Below are positions 8,559 through 16,580 of a DNA stretch of 64,000 nt, piece by piece (position 1 is the first letter of the stretch; the number at the start of each line of letters is the position of its first letter). The notes under the pieces were generated by a model. That model was not told the origin of the DNA. It saw only the letters and a program-made list of their open reading frames with translations, and ran no database searches. The DNA comes from Curtobacterium sp. ZW137 (lineage in GTDB: Bacteria > Actinomycetota > Actinomycetes > Actinomycetales > Microbacteriaceae), in the NCBI RefSeq assembly GCF_003762905.1, contig NZ_RJKS01000003.1, positions 248,001 through 312,000 on the forward strand, given 5' to 3'. A program made the translations under genes and the position numbers.

Positions 8559-9590
8559 TCACTGGACGGACCAGCCACCGTCCGACGCGAGCACCGCACC
8601 GTTGATGTTGACCCCGTCGTCGCTCAGCAGGAAGGTGATCGACGCCGCGAGTTGCTCGGCGGTCGCCAGCGACGGGATCGCCGCCTGGAACGGCCCGAGC
8701 CGCGCCGCCCCGACCTCCGACACGTGCGGCGGCATCGGGATCCCGGTCGCGACGCCGCCCGGGGCGACGGCGTTCACGCGGATGCCCTGCTGCGCGTACA
8801 TGAACGCCGCGCTCTTCGTCAGCCCGACCACGCCGTGCTTGGACACCGTGTAGGCGTTCCCGGACGCGTTGCCGCGGAGCCCGGCCTCGGACGCGACGTT
8901 CACGATCGAGCCGGAGCCGGCCGCCAGCATCACGGGCAGCACCGCGCGGGAGAGCTTGAACGCCCCGGTGAGGTTCACCCCGATGACCCGGTCCCACATC
9001 GCGTCGCTGGTCTCGTGCAGGGGCGAGAAGTCGTCGTTGATCCCGGCGATGTTGGCGAGCGCGTCGATCCGGCCACCCGCAGCGGCGACGATCGCGTCGA
9101 CGTCGTCCTGCTGGGTGATGTCACCGGTCACCGTGACGACCTCGCCGTCGAACGAGGTGGCGGACGCTGCCAGCGACGCCAGCCGCTCGGCGGACACGTC
9201 CACGGCGACGACGCGGCCCCCTTCCCGGAGGATGCGGGACGCCGTCGCACGACCGATCCCGGACGCGGCGCCGGTCACGACCACCGTCTTGCCGCCGAAC
9301 CGGCCCGCGGTGACCTGTTCCTTCCACGCGCCGTCGTCGGACGGCTCCGGGATCTCGCCGCCGTTCGCGGCACGGACCAGGTCGTCGACCGCGGACTGCG
9401 GCATCTGCCCGTTCGACATCGCGACCATCTGCTGCAGGGGGAGCGTCCGCACCGGCGCGAGCATCTCCTCCCCGACGCCGGCCTGCGCGAGCAGCCCGCG
9501 GATGAGGTCACCGCCGACGGGATGGGCGAGCCACGTCCCGATGGTGGATCCGGCGGTGAGGGTGATGTCGTCGTTGCTCATGCCGGTCAT
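8559..9590 (-). CDS. SDR-family oxidoreductase with N-terminal extension
   Basis: A 343-residue protein. Residues about 100-343 are a classical short-chain dehydrogenase: TGAASGIGRA binds NAD(P), NIAG follows, the catalytic Ser is in IVNVASEAG, and AYTVSKHG gives the Tyr-x-x-x-Lys pair. The first 95 residues are unusual for an SDR, which normally has about 250 residues. They include TIGTWLAHPVGGDLIRGLL and resemble, from memory, C-terminal tails of actinobacterial family-3 glycosidases. A second possible ATG is at 9581. The start abuts the palindrome at 9590-9604, so expression is probably repressor controlled. Confidence 0.85.
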   Translation of the reverse strand: MTGMSNDDITLTAGSTIGTWLAHPVGGDLIRGLLAQAGVGEEMLAPVRTLPLQQMVAMSNGQMPQSAVDDLVRAANGGEIPEPSDDGAWKEQVTAGRFGGKTVVVTGAASGIGRATASRILREGGRVVAVDVSAERLASLAASATSFDGEVVTVTGDITQQDDVDAIVAAAGGRIDALANIAGINDDFSPLHETSDAMWDRVIGVNLTGAFKLSRAVLPVMLAAGSGSIVNVASEAGLRGNASGNAYTVSKHGVVGLTKSAAFMYAQQGIRVNAVAPGGVATGIPMPPHVSEVGAARLGPFQAAIPSLATAEQLAASITFLLSDDGVNINGAVLASDGGWSVQ

Positions 9591-9629
9591 TCAACACCGT
9601 TGAACGCTCCGGTTCAACAGTGTTGAACC
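9590..9629. promoter_or_regulatory. two tandem palindromic operators
   Basis: TTCAACACCGTTGAA (9590-9604) and the perfect 19-bp palindrome GGTTCAACAGTGTTGAACC (9611-9629) share the half-site TTCAAC and are centred 23 bp apart. They fill the gap between the divergent SDR and aldo/keto reductase genes, overlapping the SDR start. This is the layout of a dimeric repressor (for example TetR type) controlling both genes. Confidence 0.8.
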
Positions 9630-9667
9630 AAGAAGCGGCACAGCGAACGCCGACTACCGTCATCGGC

Positions 9668-10654
9668 ATGCAGCGTCGCACCCTCGGCCGTACCGGCCGT
9701 CAGTCCTCCGTCATCGGTCTCGGCACCTGGCAGTTCGGCGGTGACTGGGGTCCCGTCGCCGACGAGGACGCCTTCGCCGTGATGGACGCCTCAGCGGAGT
9801 CGGGCGTCACCCTCTTCGACACCGCCGACGTCTATGGCGACGGCCGCAGCGAGACCCTGATCGGCCGGTGGCTCCGCGCGAACCCGGACGCCGACGTCAC
9901 GGTCCCGACCAAGATGGGCCGCCGCGTCGACCAGGTCCCCGCCAACTACGTCGCGGCGAACTTCCGCGAGTGGGTCGACCGGTCGCGGGCGAACCTGCAG
10001 CAGGACACGCTCGACCTCGTCCAGCTGCACTGCCCGCCGACGGCGGTCATCGCGGACGACGCCGTCTACGACGCACTCGACGCACTCGTCGACGACGGAT
10101 CGGTCGCCGCCTACGGCGTCAGCGTCGAGACCGCGGACCAGGCGCTCTCCGCCATCGCCCGGCCGGGTGTGGCGAGCGTCCAGATCATCCTGAACGCGTT
10201 CCGGTTGAAGCCGCTGGACGCGGTCCTCCCCGCCGCCCGGGAGGCAGGGGTCGCCATCCTGGCGCGCGTCCCGTTGGCATCGGGGTTGCTCTCCGGCAAG
10301 TACACGACCGACACCGAGTTCGCCCCGCAGGACCACCGTTCCTACAACCGGCACGGCGAGGCGTTCGACCAGGGCGAGACCTTCAGCGGTGTGCCCTTCG
10401 AGGACGGCGTCCGCGCCGCCCAGGAGTTCGCGGCGTCACTGCCCGAGGGCGTCTCGGTCCCGCAGGCGGCGCTGGCGTGGGTCGTCGCCCAGGACGGTGT
10501 GACCGCGGCGATCCCCGGTGCCCGGAACGCCGAGCAGGCACGCTCGAACGCCGCCGCGGGTTCCCTCGGGCTCGACGCCCTGCCGGGGCTCGACGCCACC
10601 GTGCAGGACCTCTACGACCGCTGGTTCCGCGCCACCGTCCACCCCCGGTGGTGA
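9668..10654 (+). CDS. aldo/keto reductase
   Basis: A TIM-barrel oxidoreductase of 328 residues. It shows TLFDTADVYGDGRSE with the Asp and Tyr, VPTKMGRR with the Lys, and LVQLHCPP with the His. The C-terminal AAIPGARNAEQARSN region is typical of the family that includes plant-type and sugar-related reductases. ATG 9668 was preferred because it begins the conserved strand (QRRTLGRTG) and lies 7 bases after TACCGT (9655-9660); a longer frame from 9620 would start inside the operator. It is likely co-regulated with the divergent SDR. Confidence 0.9.
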   Translation: MQRRTLGRTGRQSSVIGLGTWQFGGDWGPVADEDAFAVMDASAESGVTLFDTADVYGDGRSETLIGRWLRANPDADVTVPTKMGRRVDQVPANYVAANFREWVDRSRANLQQDTLDLVQLHCPPTAVIADDAVYDALDALVDDGSVAAYGVSVETADQALSAIARPGVASVQIILNAFRLKPLDAVLPAAREAGVAILARVPLASGLLSGKYTTDTEFAPQDHRSYNRHGEAFDQGETFSGVPFEDGVRAAQEFAASLPEGVSVPQAALAWVVAQDGVTAAIPGARNAEQARSNAAAGSLGLDALPGLDATVQDLYDRWFRATVHPRW

Positions 10655-10658
10655 CGGG

Positions 10659-10964
10659 TCACTCCTCGACGTCGGTGAAGAGCCCGGTCACCTTCCCGCC
10701 GGCGGCGCCGATGAACGCGGGGAAGAAGGCGGCGCCCTCGGGGGAGGACGTCGCCGCCGAGGCCTCGTCGTAGCCGGCGAAGTACAGGTCGAGGGAGCGG
10801 TGCGCCGGGCGCGCGGTGCCGTCCTCCTTCGGCCAGACCTTGCCGGACTCCAGGCGCTGGAGTGCCGGCAGTGCCCGGGCGAGGTCGAGCAGCCCGGGGA
10901 GCTGGGCGTCGAACGCCTCGGTGTCGTCGAGGTCGTCCACGATGAGTTCGATCTTGGTCGTCAT
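10659..10964 (-). CDS. EthD-like dimeric alpha/beta barrel protein
   Basis: A protein of 101 residues with the EthD-type ferredoxin-like pattern: an N-terminal strand IELIVDDLDDTEAFD, a central LPALQRLESGKVWP, then LDLYFAGYDEASAATSSPEG and the terminal strand GKVTGLFTDVEE. Family members act as small reductase/accessory or degradation proteins, often as dimers. ATG 10964 begins the first strand. It converges on the aldo/keto reductase, only four bases away. Confidence 0.72.
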   Translation of the reverse strand: MTTKIELIVDDLDDTEAFDAQLPGLLDLARALPALQRLESGKVWPKEDGTARPAHRSLDLYFAGYDEASAATSSPEGAAFFPAFIGAAGGKVTGLFTDVEE

Positions 10965-11002
10965 GCCCTCATCACACACCCGTTCGCCGGAACCCGCACG
11001 GC

Positions 11003-11488
11003 TCAGCGCGTGGTGAGCACCTTCGTCGTCCCCGCGATCACCGCGGCGTCCTCGGCGAGCGCCACCAGCGGGTCGCGCAGGCCCGTGGTCTTGCCGACGG
11101 CCTTCCGCGCGAGGTAGCCGGCGTAGCTGCCGACGATCGCCCCGACGGCGCCGAGCACGGCGCCCTCGACACGGCGGTCGCGCTTGCCGGTCGTCCCGAT
11201 CGCCAGTCCGACGAACGCACCGGACGCGGCACGTCCGATCAGGCCCGCGGCGGCGATCCGGCTCGGCGTCACGGGGAGCTTGTCCCCGATGAGCTCGCCG
11301 ATCGCTCCCGCCACCAGCAGGCCGCGGCCGAGCGGCGTGCGGAACGCCGGCCAGTCCTGCCAGGCGCCGGAGAGCTCCTTGCGGTCGCGGTTCAGCGCCA
11401 GCAGTGCGAGCGGGGTCGCGCTGCGGCCGCCGGACAGGATCCCGAGCAGCAGTGCCTTGGTCCCGGTGTGCTTCGTGTTCTTCGCCAT
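11003..11488 (-). CDS. DUF4126-like membrane protein
   Basis: A 161-residue Gly/Ala-rich integral membrane protein with several weak hydrophobic helices (about 8-25, 58-72, 82-102, 110-130). It resembles DUF4126 proteins, whose function is unknown. The ATG at 11488 lies 7 bases after TAGCGT on the minus strand, the leaderless pattern, so the six extra upstream codons are not used. It is divergent from the membrane protein gene at 11559. Confidence 0.65.
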   Translation of the reverse strand: MAKNTKHTGTKALLLGILSGGRSATPLALLALNRDRKELSGAWQDWPAFRTPLGRGLLVAGAIGELIGDKLPVTPSRIAAAGLIGRAASGAFVGLAIGTTGKRDRRVEGAVLGAVGAIVGSYAGYLARKAVGKTTGLRDPLVALAEDAAVIAGTTKVLTTR

Positions 11489-11558
11489 GGGCCCGACGCT
11501 ACCCACGCCAGCCTGGGACGGGCGGGGGCTCCGAGCGGACTGGTGTAGTCATGGTCCC

Positions 11559-12089
11559 GTGGGAGTGATCGACGAGGCAGGGCGGCTGCGGCTGCTCGGG
11601 AACGCGGTGGCCGGCGCGGCCTTCGCCGTGGTGCTCACCATGCTCGTCCTGTCCTCCTGGACCGCCGCGACCACGAGCGTGCTGGTGTCGGTCGGTGTCC
11701 CCGCCGCGGTGCTCGGCGCCGGGATCGGTGTCTTCCTGCTCCTGCGCTCCTGGCGCATCGACGGCGGGTACGAGCGGGCCAGCGCCGTCCAGCGGTGGAT
11801 CTCCGACGGTCGAGTGCCCTCGGACGTCCCCGTGCAGGTGTGGGTGCCGCTGCTCGTCGCCCAGGCCGAACGGCAGCGCGCCGGCTGGGGGAAGATCGTG
11901 CTCGCCGTGTTCTGGACCGCGATGACCTGGTCGATGCGTGACGTGCACGGCACCCTCATCACCGTGCTGCTGTCCGGTCTCTGGGTCGGCCTCGCGCTCT
12001 GGGCTGCCGTCGTCGTGATCCCCCGGGCGCGCGTCGCCGCCGCGATCCTCCGCCGCGAAGCCGCGATCCCGGAGCCGACGACCGACTGA
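11559..12089 (+). CDS. membrane protein of unknown function
   Basis: A 176-residue protein with four predicted transmembrane segments in two pairs (about 17-39 and 45-63; 107-120 and 127-150), separated by a 45-residue hydrophilic part with RWISDGRVPSDVPVQVWVPL. The GTG at 11559 starts just before the first helix. TAGTCA lies 7 bases upstream, a near match to the leaderless -10. No family is recognised. Confidence 0.68.
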   Translation: MGVIDEAGRLRLLGNAVAGAAFAVVLTMLVLSSWTAATTSVLVSVGVPAAVLGAGIGVFLLLRSWRIDGGYERASAVQRWISDGRVPSDVPVQVWVPLLVAQAERQRAGWGKIVLAVFWTAMTWSMRDVHGTLITVLLSGLWVGLALWAAVVVIPRARVAAAILRREAAIPEPTTD

Positions 12090-12184
12090 GCCGGGTCTGT
12101 TGCGCGCGCGGCTGCCGGAGTAGCCTCCGAACGTTCGATGAACCCTCATGACCGCGCGGTCGCCACGTGACGCCCGGCCTCTCC

Positions 12185-12210
12185 CGTGTCCCGTCGCCCG
12201 AGGGGACACG
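12185..12210. promoter_or_regulatory. hairpin in the leader of the alpha/beta hydrolase gene
   Basis: The perfect inverted repeat CGTGTCCC / GGGACACG (12185-12192, 12203-12210) lies 54 bases before the hydrolase start. A second GC-rich repeat follows it. It could be the terminator of the upstream membrane protein gene or an mRNA leader structure. Confidence 0.45.
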
Positions 12211-12263
12211 TCCTGCCGCCCAGCGGCGGCGCGCCCTGCGGGGCGGAACGTGAGGAAACACGC

Positions 12264-13004
12264 ATGCCGAAACCGACCATCGTCCTCGTCCACGGCGCCT
12301 GGGCCGACGGGTCCAGCTGGGACCTCGTCACGGCTCCACTGCAGGAACAGGGCTACACCGTCCTCGTCCCGCCGAACCTGCTGCACGGCGTCGCGAGTGA
12401 CGCCGAGTACATCTCGTCCTTCGTCGCGCAGCGCACGAGCGGACCGGTCGTCGTCGTGGGGCACTCCTACGGCGGCTTCGTGATCACGAATGCGACCTTC
12501 AGCGAGGACGTGAAGGCGCTCGTCTACGTCGACGCCTTCATCCCGGACGAGGGCGAGTTCGTCTTCCAGCTCCTCGGCGGTTCCGGGTCGGCGCTCGACG
12601 TGCCAGACCCGACGACCGTGCTCGACCTGATCGGGTACCCGACCGCTCCGGAGGGGGACCTCGAGGCCTTCCTCAAGCCGGAGACCGTGCACACGGCCTT
12701 CGCGCAGGACCTCCCCGAACAGGACCGGCTCCTGATCGCGGCCCGGCAGCGTCCGATCACGCTGAGCGCCAACACCGCGCCGTCCGGGCCGCCGTCGTGG
12801 CGGGACCGTCCGAGCTGGGCTGTCGTCGGGACCGAGGACCTGGTGATCCCCCCGGCGGTCCTCCGCTCGATGGCGGAACGCGCGGGGTCGACGATCACCG
12901 AGGTCGCCGCCTCGCACGTCTCGATGGTCTCCCACCCGGAGGTCGCGCTGGCGGCGATCCTCGCCGCGGCTGCGGCGTCGGAACCGGCGGGCGAGATGGC
13001 CTGA
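12264..13004 (+). CDS. alpha/beta-fold hydrolase
   Basis: An esterase-like protein of 246 residues. VLVHGAWADGSSW forms the oxyanion-hole region, VVGHSYGG carries the nucleophilic Ser near residue 71, an acidic residue is available in VVGTEDLVIP, and the catalytic His is in ASHVSMVSHP near residue 220. This is the EstC/methyl-ketone-esterase-like branch common in actinobacteria. The substrate is unknown. AGGAAA lies 7 bases before the ATG, so translation uses a leader rather than a leaderless start. A strong hairpin follows the stop. Confidence 0.9.
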   Translation: MPKPTIVLVHGAWADGSSWDLVTAPLQEQGYTVLVPPNLLHGVASDAEYISSFVAQRTSGPVVVVGHSYGGFVITNATFSEDVKALVYVDAFIPDEGEFVFQLLGGSGSALDVPDPTTVLDLIGYPTAPEGDLEAFLKPETVHTAFAQDLPEQDRLLIAARQRPITLSANTAPSGPPSWRDRPSWAVVGTEDLVIPPAVLRSMAERAGSTITEVAASHVSMVSHPEVALAAILAAAAASEPAGEMA

Positions 13005-13035
13005 CCGGCTCGGCCCGTCCCGGGGTGACCAGCGC

Positions 13036-13079
13036 CGGACGGGAGGCACGGTGCCGGCTGGCACCGTGCCTCCCGTCCG
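13036..13079. terminator. perfect 20-bp hairpin, bidirectional terminator
   Basis: Arm CGGACGGGAGGCACGGTGCC at 13036-13055 is exactly complementary to 13060-13079, with a 4-base loop. It lies between the convergent hydrolase and SDR genes. The GGACGGGAGGC core recurs in the hairpin at 23071-23118, so it may belong to a repeated intergenic family. Confidence 0.85.
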
Positions 13080-13083
13080 CTGC

Positions 13084-13788
13084 TCAGCCGGGCAACTGCG
13101 CGTAGAGGGCCGCGGGATCGGCCGCCAGTGATGCCTTCACCATGGCGCTCCAGTCGTCGACGACGACCTCGATCGCGTCGCGCTCGACGCCGTCGAGTGC
13201 TGCGCGGGCGGCCTCCGCCGGGTCGATCATCGGCCCCTCGTAGCCGGCCATGATGTCGGTGTCCGCCGCCCCGAGGTGCACGCCCTGGACGAGCACCCCC
13301 TTCGGCGCGAGTTCGAGCCGAACGGCGTTGGTCATGTTCCACTCCGCCGCCTTCGCCGCGGCGTAACCACCTGAGCCCGGGTAGGCGAACCACGAGAGCG
13401 CGGACAGGACGTTGACGATCGCGCCGCCGCCGTTGCGCTCGAGCACCGGGGCGAACGCCCGGACCATGTCGAGGTTCCCCCAGAAGTGTGTGTCCATCTC
13501 ACGGCGCACGTTCTCCAGGTCATCCGTCAGCAACGAGGACTGCGTCGCGATCCCGGCGTTGTTCACGAGCAGGGTCACGTCACTCGCGTGCTCCGCGGCC
13601 GCCAGGACCGAGGAGTGGTCGGTGATGTCGAGGGGCAGCACCTCGACGCCCGCGATGTCGACGAGCTCGGGACGGCGAGCCGTGGCGTAGACCTTGGCCG
13701 CTCCGCGCTCGAGCAGCTGGGTGACGAAGCGGCGTCCGATGCCGCGGTTCGATCCGGTGACGAGTGCGACCGATCCGGCGATGTCCAT
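13084..13788 (-). CDS. SDR-family oxidoreductase
   Basis: A short-chain dehydrogenase of 234 residues. TGSNRGIGRR binds the cofactor, LLVNNAG follows, the Ser is in NVLSALS, and YAAAKAAEW gives Tyr-x-x-x-Lys. The Arg in TARRPE after strand 2 suggests NADP preference. A clear Shine-Dalgarno (GGGAGGAA) precedes the ATG. It is divergent from the MerR-family gene, whose regulator is the natural candidate to control it. Confidence 0.9.
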   Translation of the reverse strand: MDIAGSVALVTGSNRGIGRRFVTQLLERGAAKVYATARRPELVDIAGVEVLPLDITDHSSVLAAAEHASDVTLLVNNAGIATQSSLLTDDLENVRREMDTHFWGNLDMVRAFAPVLERNGGGAIVNVLSALSWFAYPGSGGYAAAKAAEWNMTNAVRLELAPKGVLVQGVHLGAADTDIMAGYEGPMIDPAEAARAALDGVERDAIEVVVDDWSAMVKASLAADPAALYAQLPG

Positions 13789-13866
13789 GGGTTCCTCCCG
13801 TCGTCCGGGCGTCTCCCGGAGCGACGGAGGTACGCTAAGACCTCACATGGACGTCAGGGGCAAGTC

Positions 13867-14250
13867 GTGATCGACGAACGGATGCGCATCGGGGACCTCG
13901 CCGCCCGAGCGGGCGTGAGCGTGCGGTCGCTCCGGTACTACGAAGAACAGGGCCTGCTCGCCGCTGACCGCACCGCGTCGGGGCAGCGGACGTACGACGA
14001 GGCCGCGGTCGACCGGGTGCGACTGGTGCAGCAGCTCTACGCCGCCGGACTCCCGAGCCGGACGATCGCGCTGCTCATGCCGTGCGTGGACGCCGGGATC
14101 GCGACGGCGGAGAGCGCGGCGCTCCTCACCCGCGAACGCGACCGGATCTCGGCCCAGCTCCTCGAGCTCGAAGCCGCTCGGGACCGGCTCGACGAGGTCA
14201 TCGCGATCAGCGAGCACCCGACCCCGGAGCACTGCCCCGCACTGCGGTGA
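13867..14250 (+). CDS. MerR-family regulator
   Basis: A 127-residue protein with the MerR N-terminal winged helix: RIGDLAARAGVSVRSLRYYE near the start and LLAADRTASGQRTYDE forming the wing. A coiled-coil dimerisation helix follows (RERDRISAQLLELEAARDRL). The C-terminus is short with a single Cys (PEHCPALR), so no metal-binding cluster is evident. GTG 13867 has AGGGG 6 bases upstream. Its TACGCT promoter (13831-13836) faces the divergent SDR. The 3' end overlaps the convergent membrane gene by 44 bases. Confidence 0.85.
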   Translation: MIDERMRIGDLAARAGVSVRSLRYYEEQGLLAADRTASGQRTYDEAAVDRVRLVQQLYAAGLPSRTIALLMPCVDAGIATAESAALLTRERDRISAQLLELEAARDRLDEVIAISEHPTPEHCPALR

Positions 14251-14833
14251 CCCGGCGGTCCGCCGCGCTCCACCGCACCAGGAAGCCGGAGGCGACCGCG
14301 CCGGCGGTGTCCGCCGCGAGGTCCCCGATCGTGTCGTCGTACCCGACGTAGATCGACGAGTCGAGGTGGGTGTGGCCGACCCACTCGCACATCTCCCACA
14401 CGCCCCCGATCGCCAGCCCGGCGGTCCCCGCGAGGACCACCAGCGCGACGAGGGGCAACCGGCCGAGGTCCGGCAGGACACCGACGTCGGCGCCGATCAC
14501 GACGACGAGGATGCTCAGGGCACCGATGAGCAGGAAGTGGATGAGCTTGTCCCAGCCGAACACCGTCGTGTACCACTCGAGGACGCTGCTCCAGCCGGCG
14601 ACGAGCGCGAGCAGGCACAGCACGATGTCGAACCCGGGCCGCAGGCCGAGGACCCGGGGGACCACCACCCCGAGCAGCGAGAGCGCCATCACGGCGAACG
14701 CCACGGCGCCCCAGCCGATCGCGGCGACCGGGATGCTGATCAGCGTGAGGACACGGAGCGCGTCCGCGACGTACTCGGCGCCACGCGGGCGACGGAGGAA
14801 GGTCGGGCCGGCGGTGGTGACGATGCTCGTCAC
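14207..14833 (-). CDS. DUF2238/YjdF-like membrane protein
   Basis: An integral membrane protein of 208 residues with about five transmembrane helices. The signature is KLIHFLLIGAL, then IGGVWEMCEWVGHTHLDSS and YVGYDDTIGDLAADTAGA, as in YjdF-type proteins. Function is unknown. GTG 14833 overlaps the upstream stop as GTGA and has GGGAGG 4 bases before it, which favours it over an ATG four codons upstream. Last gene of a coupled operon with the endonuclease-fold protein and the glycosyltransferase. Confidence 0.78.
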   Translation of the reverse strand: MTSIVTTAGPTFLRRPRGAEYVADALRVLTLISIPVAAIGWGAVAFAVMALSLLGVVVPRVLGLRPGFDIVLCLLALVAGWSSVLEWYTTVFGWDKLIHFLLIGALSILVVVIGADVGVLPDLGRLPLVALVVLAGTAGLAIGGVWEMCEWVGHTHLDSSIYVGYDDTIGDLAADTAGAVASGFLVRWSAADRRVTAVRGSAPGSGAR

Positions 14834-15672
14834 GGGGCCTCCCATCGGATGACGGCGTGCACGGGCAGGTGGTCGGAGGGCCAGACGTCCGCCGGGCGTC
14901 GGGTCGAGATCGCGACGCGGTCGACCGCGACGCGCGCATCACGCCCCTCCCGGACCAGGATCCGGTCGAGACGTGCGCCCTGCGGCTTCGGGGTCCGGTA
15001 GTTCGCGTACGTCCCGGCGCTCGACGGGCGGTCCTCGTCCGGCACGAGGTCCCAGGTGTCCCGGAGTCCTGCAGCCGTCAGGATCCGCGCCGACGCCGAA
15101 CCCGCTCCGGCGTTCCAGTCGGCCATCGCCACCGTCGGCAGCCCCACGCCGTGCACGACCTCCCCGAAGAGCCGCGCCGAACGGACCTGCGCGAGCGGCG
15201 AGAACGGGTCGACGTGGGTGGCGACGGCGAGGAACCGGACACCGGTCACGCGGTCCTCGAGCTCGGTGAGCACCGCGATGCGCGGGAACGGCGCACCCCA
15301 GTCGCGGCTGCCGACGCGCTCCGGGTGCCGGGCGAGTGCGATCGTCCTCGTGTCCCCGACGCGGAGCCGGTCCCGGTCGACGAAGAACCCCACGCCCTCG
15401 GCGCCGCCCGACGGTCCGCGGCCGGAGACGGAGGCGTGCCAGCGCGACCCGAGGGCGGTCCGGAGGTGCTGCACCTGCTCGGGCACGGCCTCCTGGACGG
15501 CCAGCAGGTGGGGCGCTTCGGACCGGACCAGCGTGGCGATCGCGGGTGCCCGCCGGGGCCAGGCGTCCGGGTGGGCGCGCCGCAGGTGCGGGACCGGGCG
15601 TCGGACGTTGAGGGTCATGCAGTGGAGTGCGGGAGGCCCGACGGGGCCGACCACGGGGTCGTCCGACGTCAC
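14830..15672 (-). CDS. endonuclease/exonuclease/phosphatase-fold hydrolase
   Basis: A metal-dependent hydrolase of 280 residues. Conserved positions are MTLNVRR, LLAVQEA (Glu), VATHVDPF, ADWNAG (Asp/Asn), ARLDRILV and PSDHLPV (Asp-His), in the DNase I/exonuclease III fold order. Relatives cleave nucleic acid, phospholipid or inositol phosphates, so the substrate is open. The GTG start overlaps the stop of the glycosyltransferase gene (GTGA), indicating translational coupling. No signal peptide is seen, suggesting a cytosolic location. Confidence 0.85.
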   Translation of the reverse strand: MTSDDPVVGPVGPPALHCMTLNVRRPVPHLRRAHPDAWPRRAPAIATLVRSEAPHLLAVQEAVPEQVQHLRTALGSRWHASVSGRGPSGGAEGVGFFVDRDRLRVGDTRTIALARHPERVGSRDWGAPFPRIAVLTELEDRVTGVRFLAVATHVDPFSPLAQVRSARLFGEVVHGVGLPTVAMADWNAGAGSASARILTAAGLRDTWDLVPDEDRPSSAGTYANYRTPKPQGARLDRILVREGRDARVAVDRVAISTRRPADVWPSDHLPVHAVIRWEAP

Positions 15673-16541
15673 TGCGGCACCGGGGCCGGGGCCGGGGCCG
15701 GCCGATCGGTCGGGTCTGCGCGGTCGGTCCGGTCTGCGCGGTCCGTCCGGTCTGCGCGGTCAATCCGGTCTGCGTGCTCCACGCGCCGCACCACCGGCAC
15801 CGGACGGGTCCCGATCAGGACCCGGCGCATGATCCGGGCGGGGGAGAACGCCCGCATCCCGGACCGCCACATCGTCCGCAGCGCCTTCTCCGTGCGCACC
15901 ACCAGCCCGGACGCGTCCCGCACCGGCGCACCCGAGACCGACGCGACCAGACCCGTGTCGAGCACCGTCCGCCACGTCGGGTCGAACTGGATCGACAGGT
16001 CGACGTCGTCGTGCACCATCGCGTCGTCGCGGTGCACACGGTGCCGGACCGCGAGCCAGGCGCTCCGGCGCATGAGCATGTTCGAGCCGAAGAGCGGCGG
16101 CCTCGCCAGCGCCCCCGTCATCAGGAAGAAGTAGGCACGCATGTACGCGACGTCCCAGAACAGGCCGGCGATCGGACCGAGCCCGCGGAACCTGCCCGGG
16201 CCGGTCACCGCGGTGACGAGCGGGTCGTCGAACCAGCGGGTCGCCCTCGCCAGCCAGTCCGGGGGCAGCTCCGAGTCGGAGTCGACGCGGGCGATCACCG
16301 CACCCCGTGCCGCGTCGTAGCCGTGACCCGCAGCGGCGCCGATGCCACGACGCGGCTCGTGGAGCACCGTCGCGCCCGCCGCCAGGGCGACCTCGGCGCT
16401 GCCGTCCGTGCTGCCGTTGTCCACCACGACGACCTCGTCCGGCTGCCGTGTCTGCGCCGCCAGGGAGGCCAGGCACGCCGCGAGCTGCTCGGCGTCGTCG
16501 AGTACCGGGATGACGACGGACACGGTCGGCGGGGACTGCAT
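15669..16541 (-). CDS. family 2 glycosyltransferase
   Basis: A 290-residue inverting glycosyltransferase. The GT-A domain shows VSVVIPVLDDAEQL, VVVDNGSTDGS and the DxD motif in ARVDSDSELPP; HDDVDLSIQF near residue 190 is the acceptor-side acidic motif. The C-terminal 30 residues are a low-complexity ADRTDR / PAPAPAP tail encoded by tandem 18-bp repeats. ATG 16541 has GGTGGAG just upstream, better than the TTG four codons earlier. It heads an operon with two GTGA-coupled genes. Confidence 0.87.
   Translation of the reverse strand: MQSPPTVSVVIPVLDDAEQLAACLASLAAQTRQPDEVVVVDNGSTDGSAEVALAAGATVLHEPRRGIGAAAGHGYDAARGAVIARVDSDSELPPDWLARATRWFDDPLVTAVTGPGRFRGLGPIAGLFWDVAYMRAYFFLMTGALARPPLFGSNMLMRRSAWLAVRHRVHRDDAMVHDDVDLSIQFDPTWRTVLDTGLVASVSGAPVRDASGLVVRTEKALRTMWRSGMRAFSPARIMRRVLIGTRPVPVVRRVEHADRIDRADRTDRADRTDRADPTDRPAPAPAPVPQ
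15713..15780. repeat. 18-bp tandem repeat inside the glycosyltransferase 3' end
   Basis: Three units beginning GGTCTGCGCGGTC (15713-15730, 15731-15748, 15749-15766) plus a partial fourth encode the ADRTDR tail. A CCGGGG-type 6-bp repeat follows at about 15680-15703, so the stop codon lies at the edge of repeat DNA. Confidence 0.85.
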
Positions 16542-16580
16542 GACTCCACCCAACCAAGGTGGTGCTGAGGGCCGGACCGC

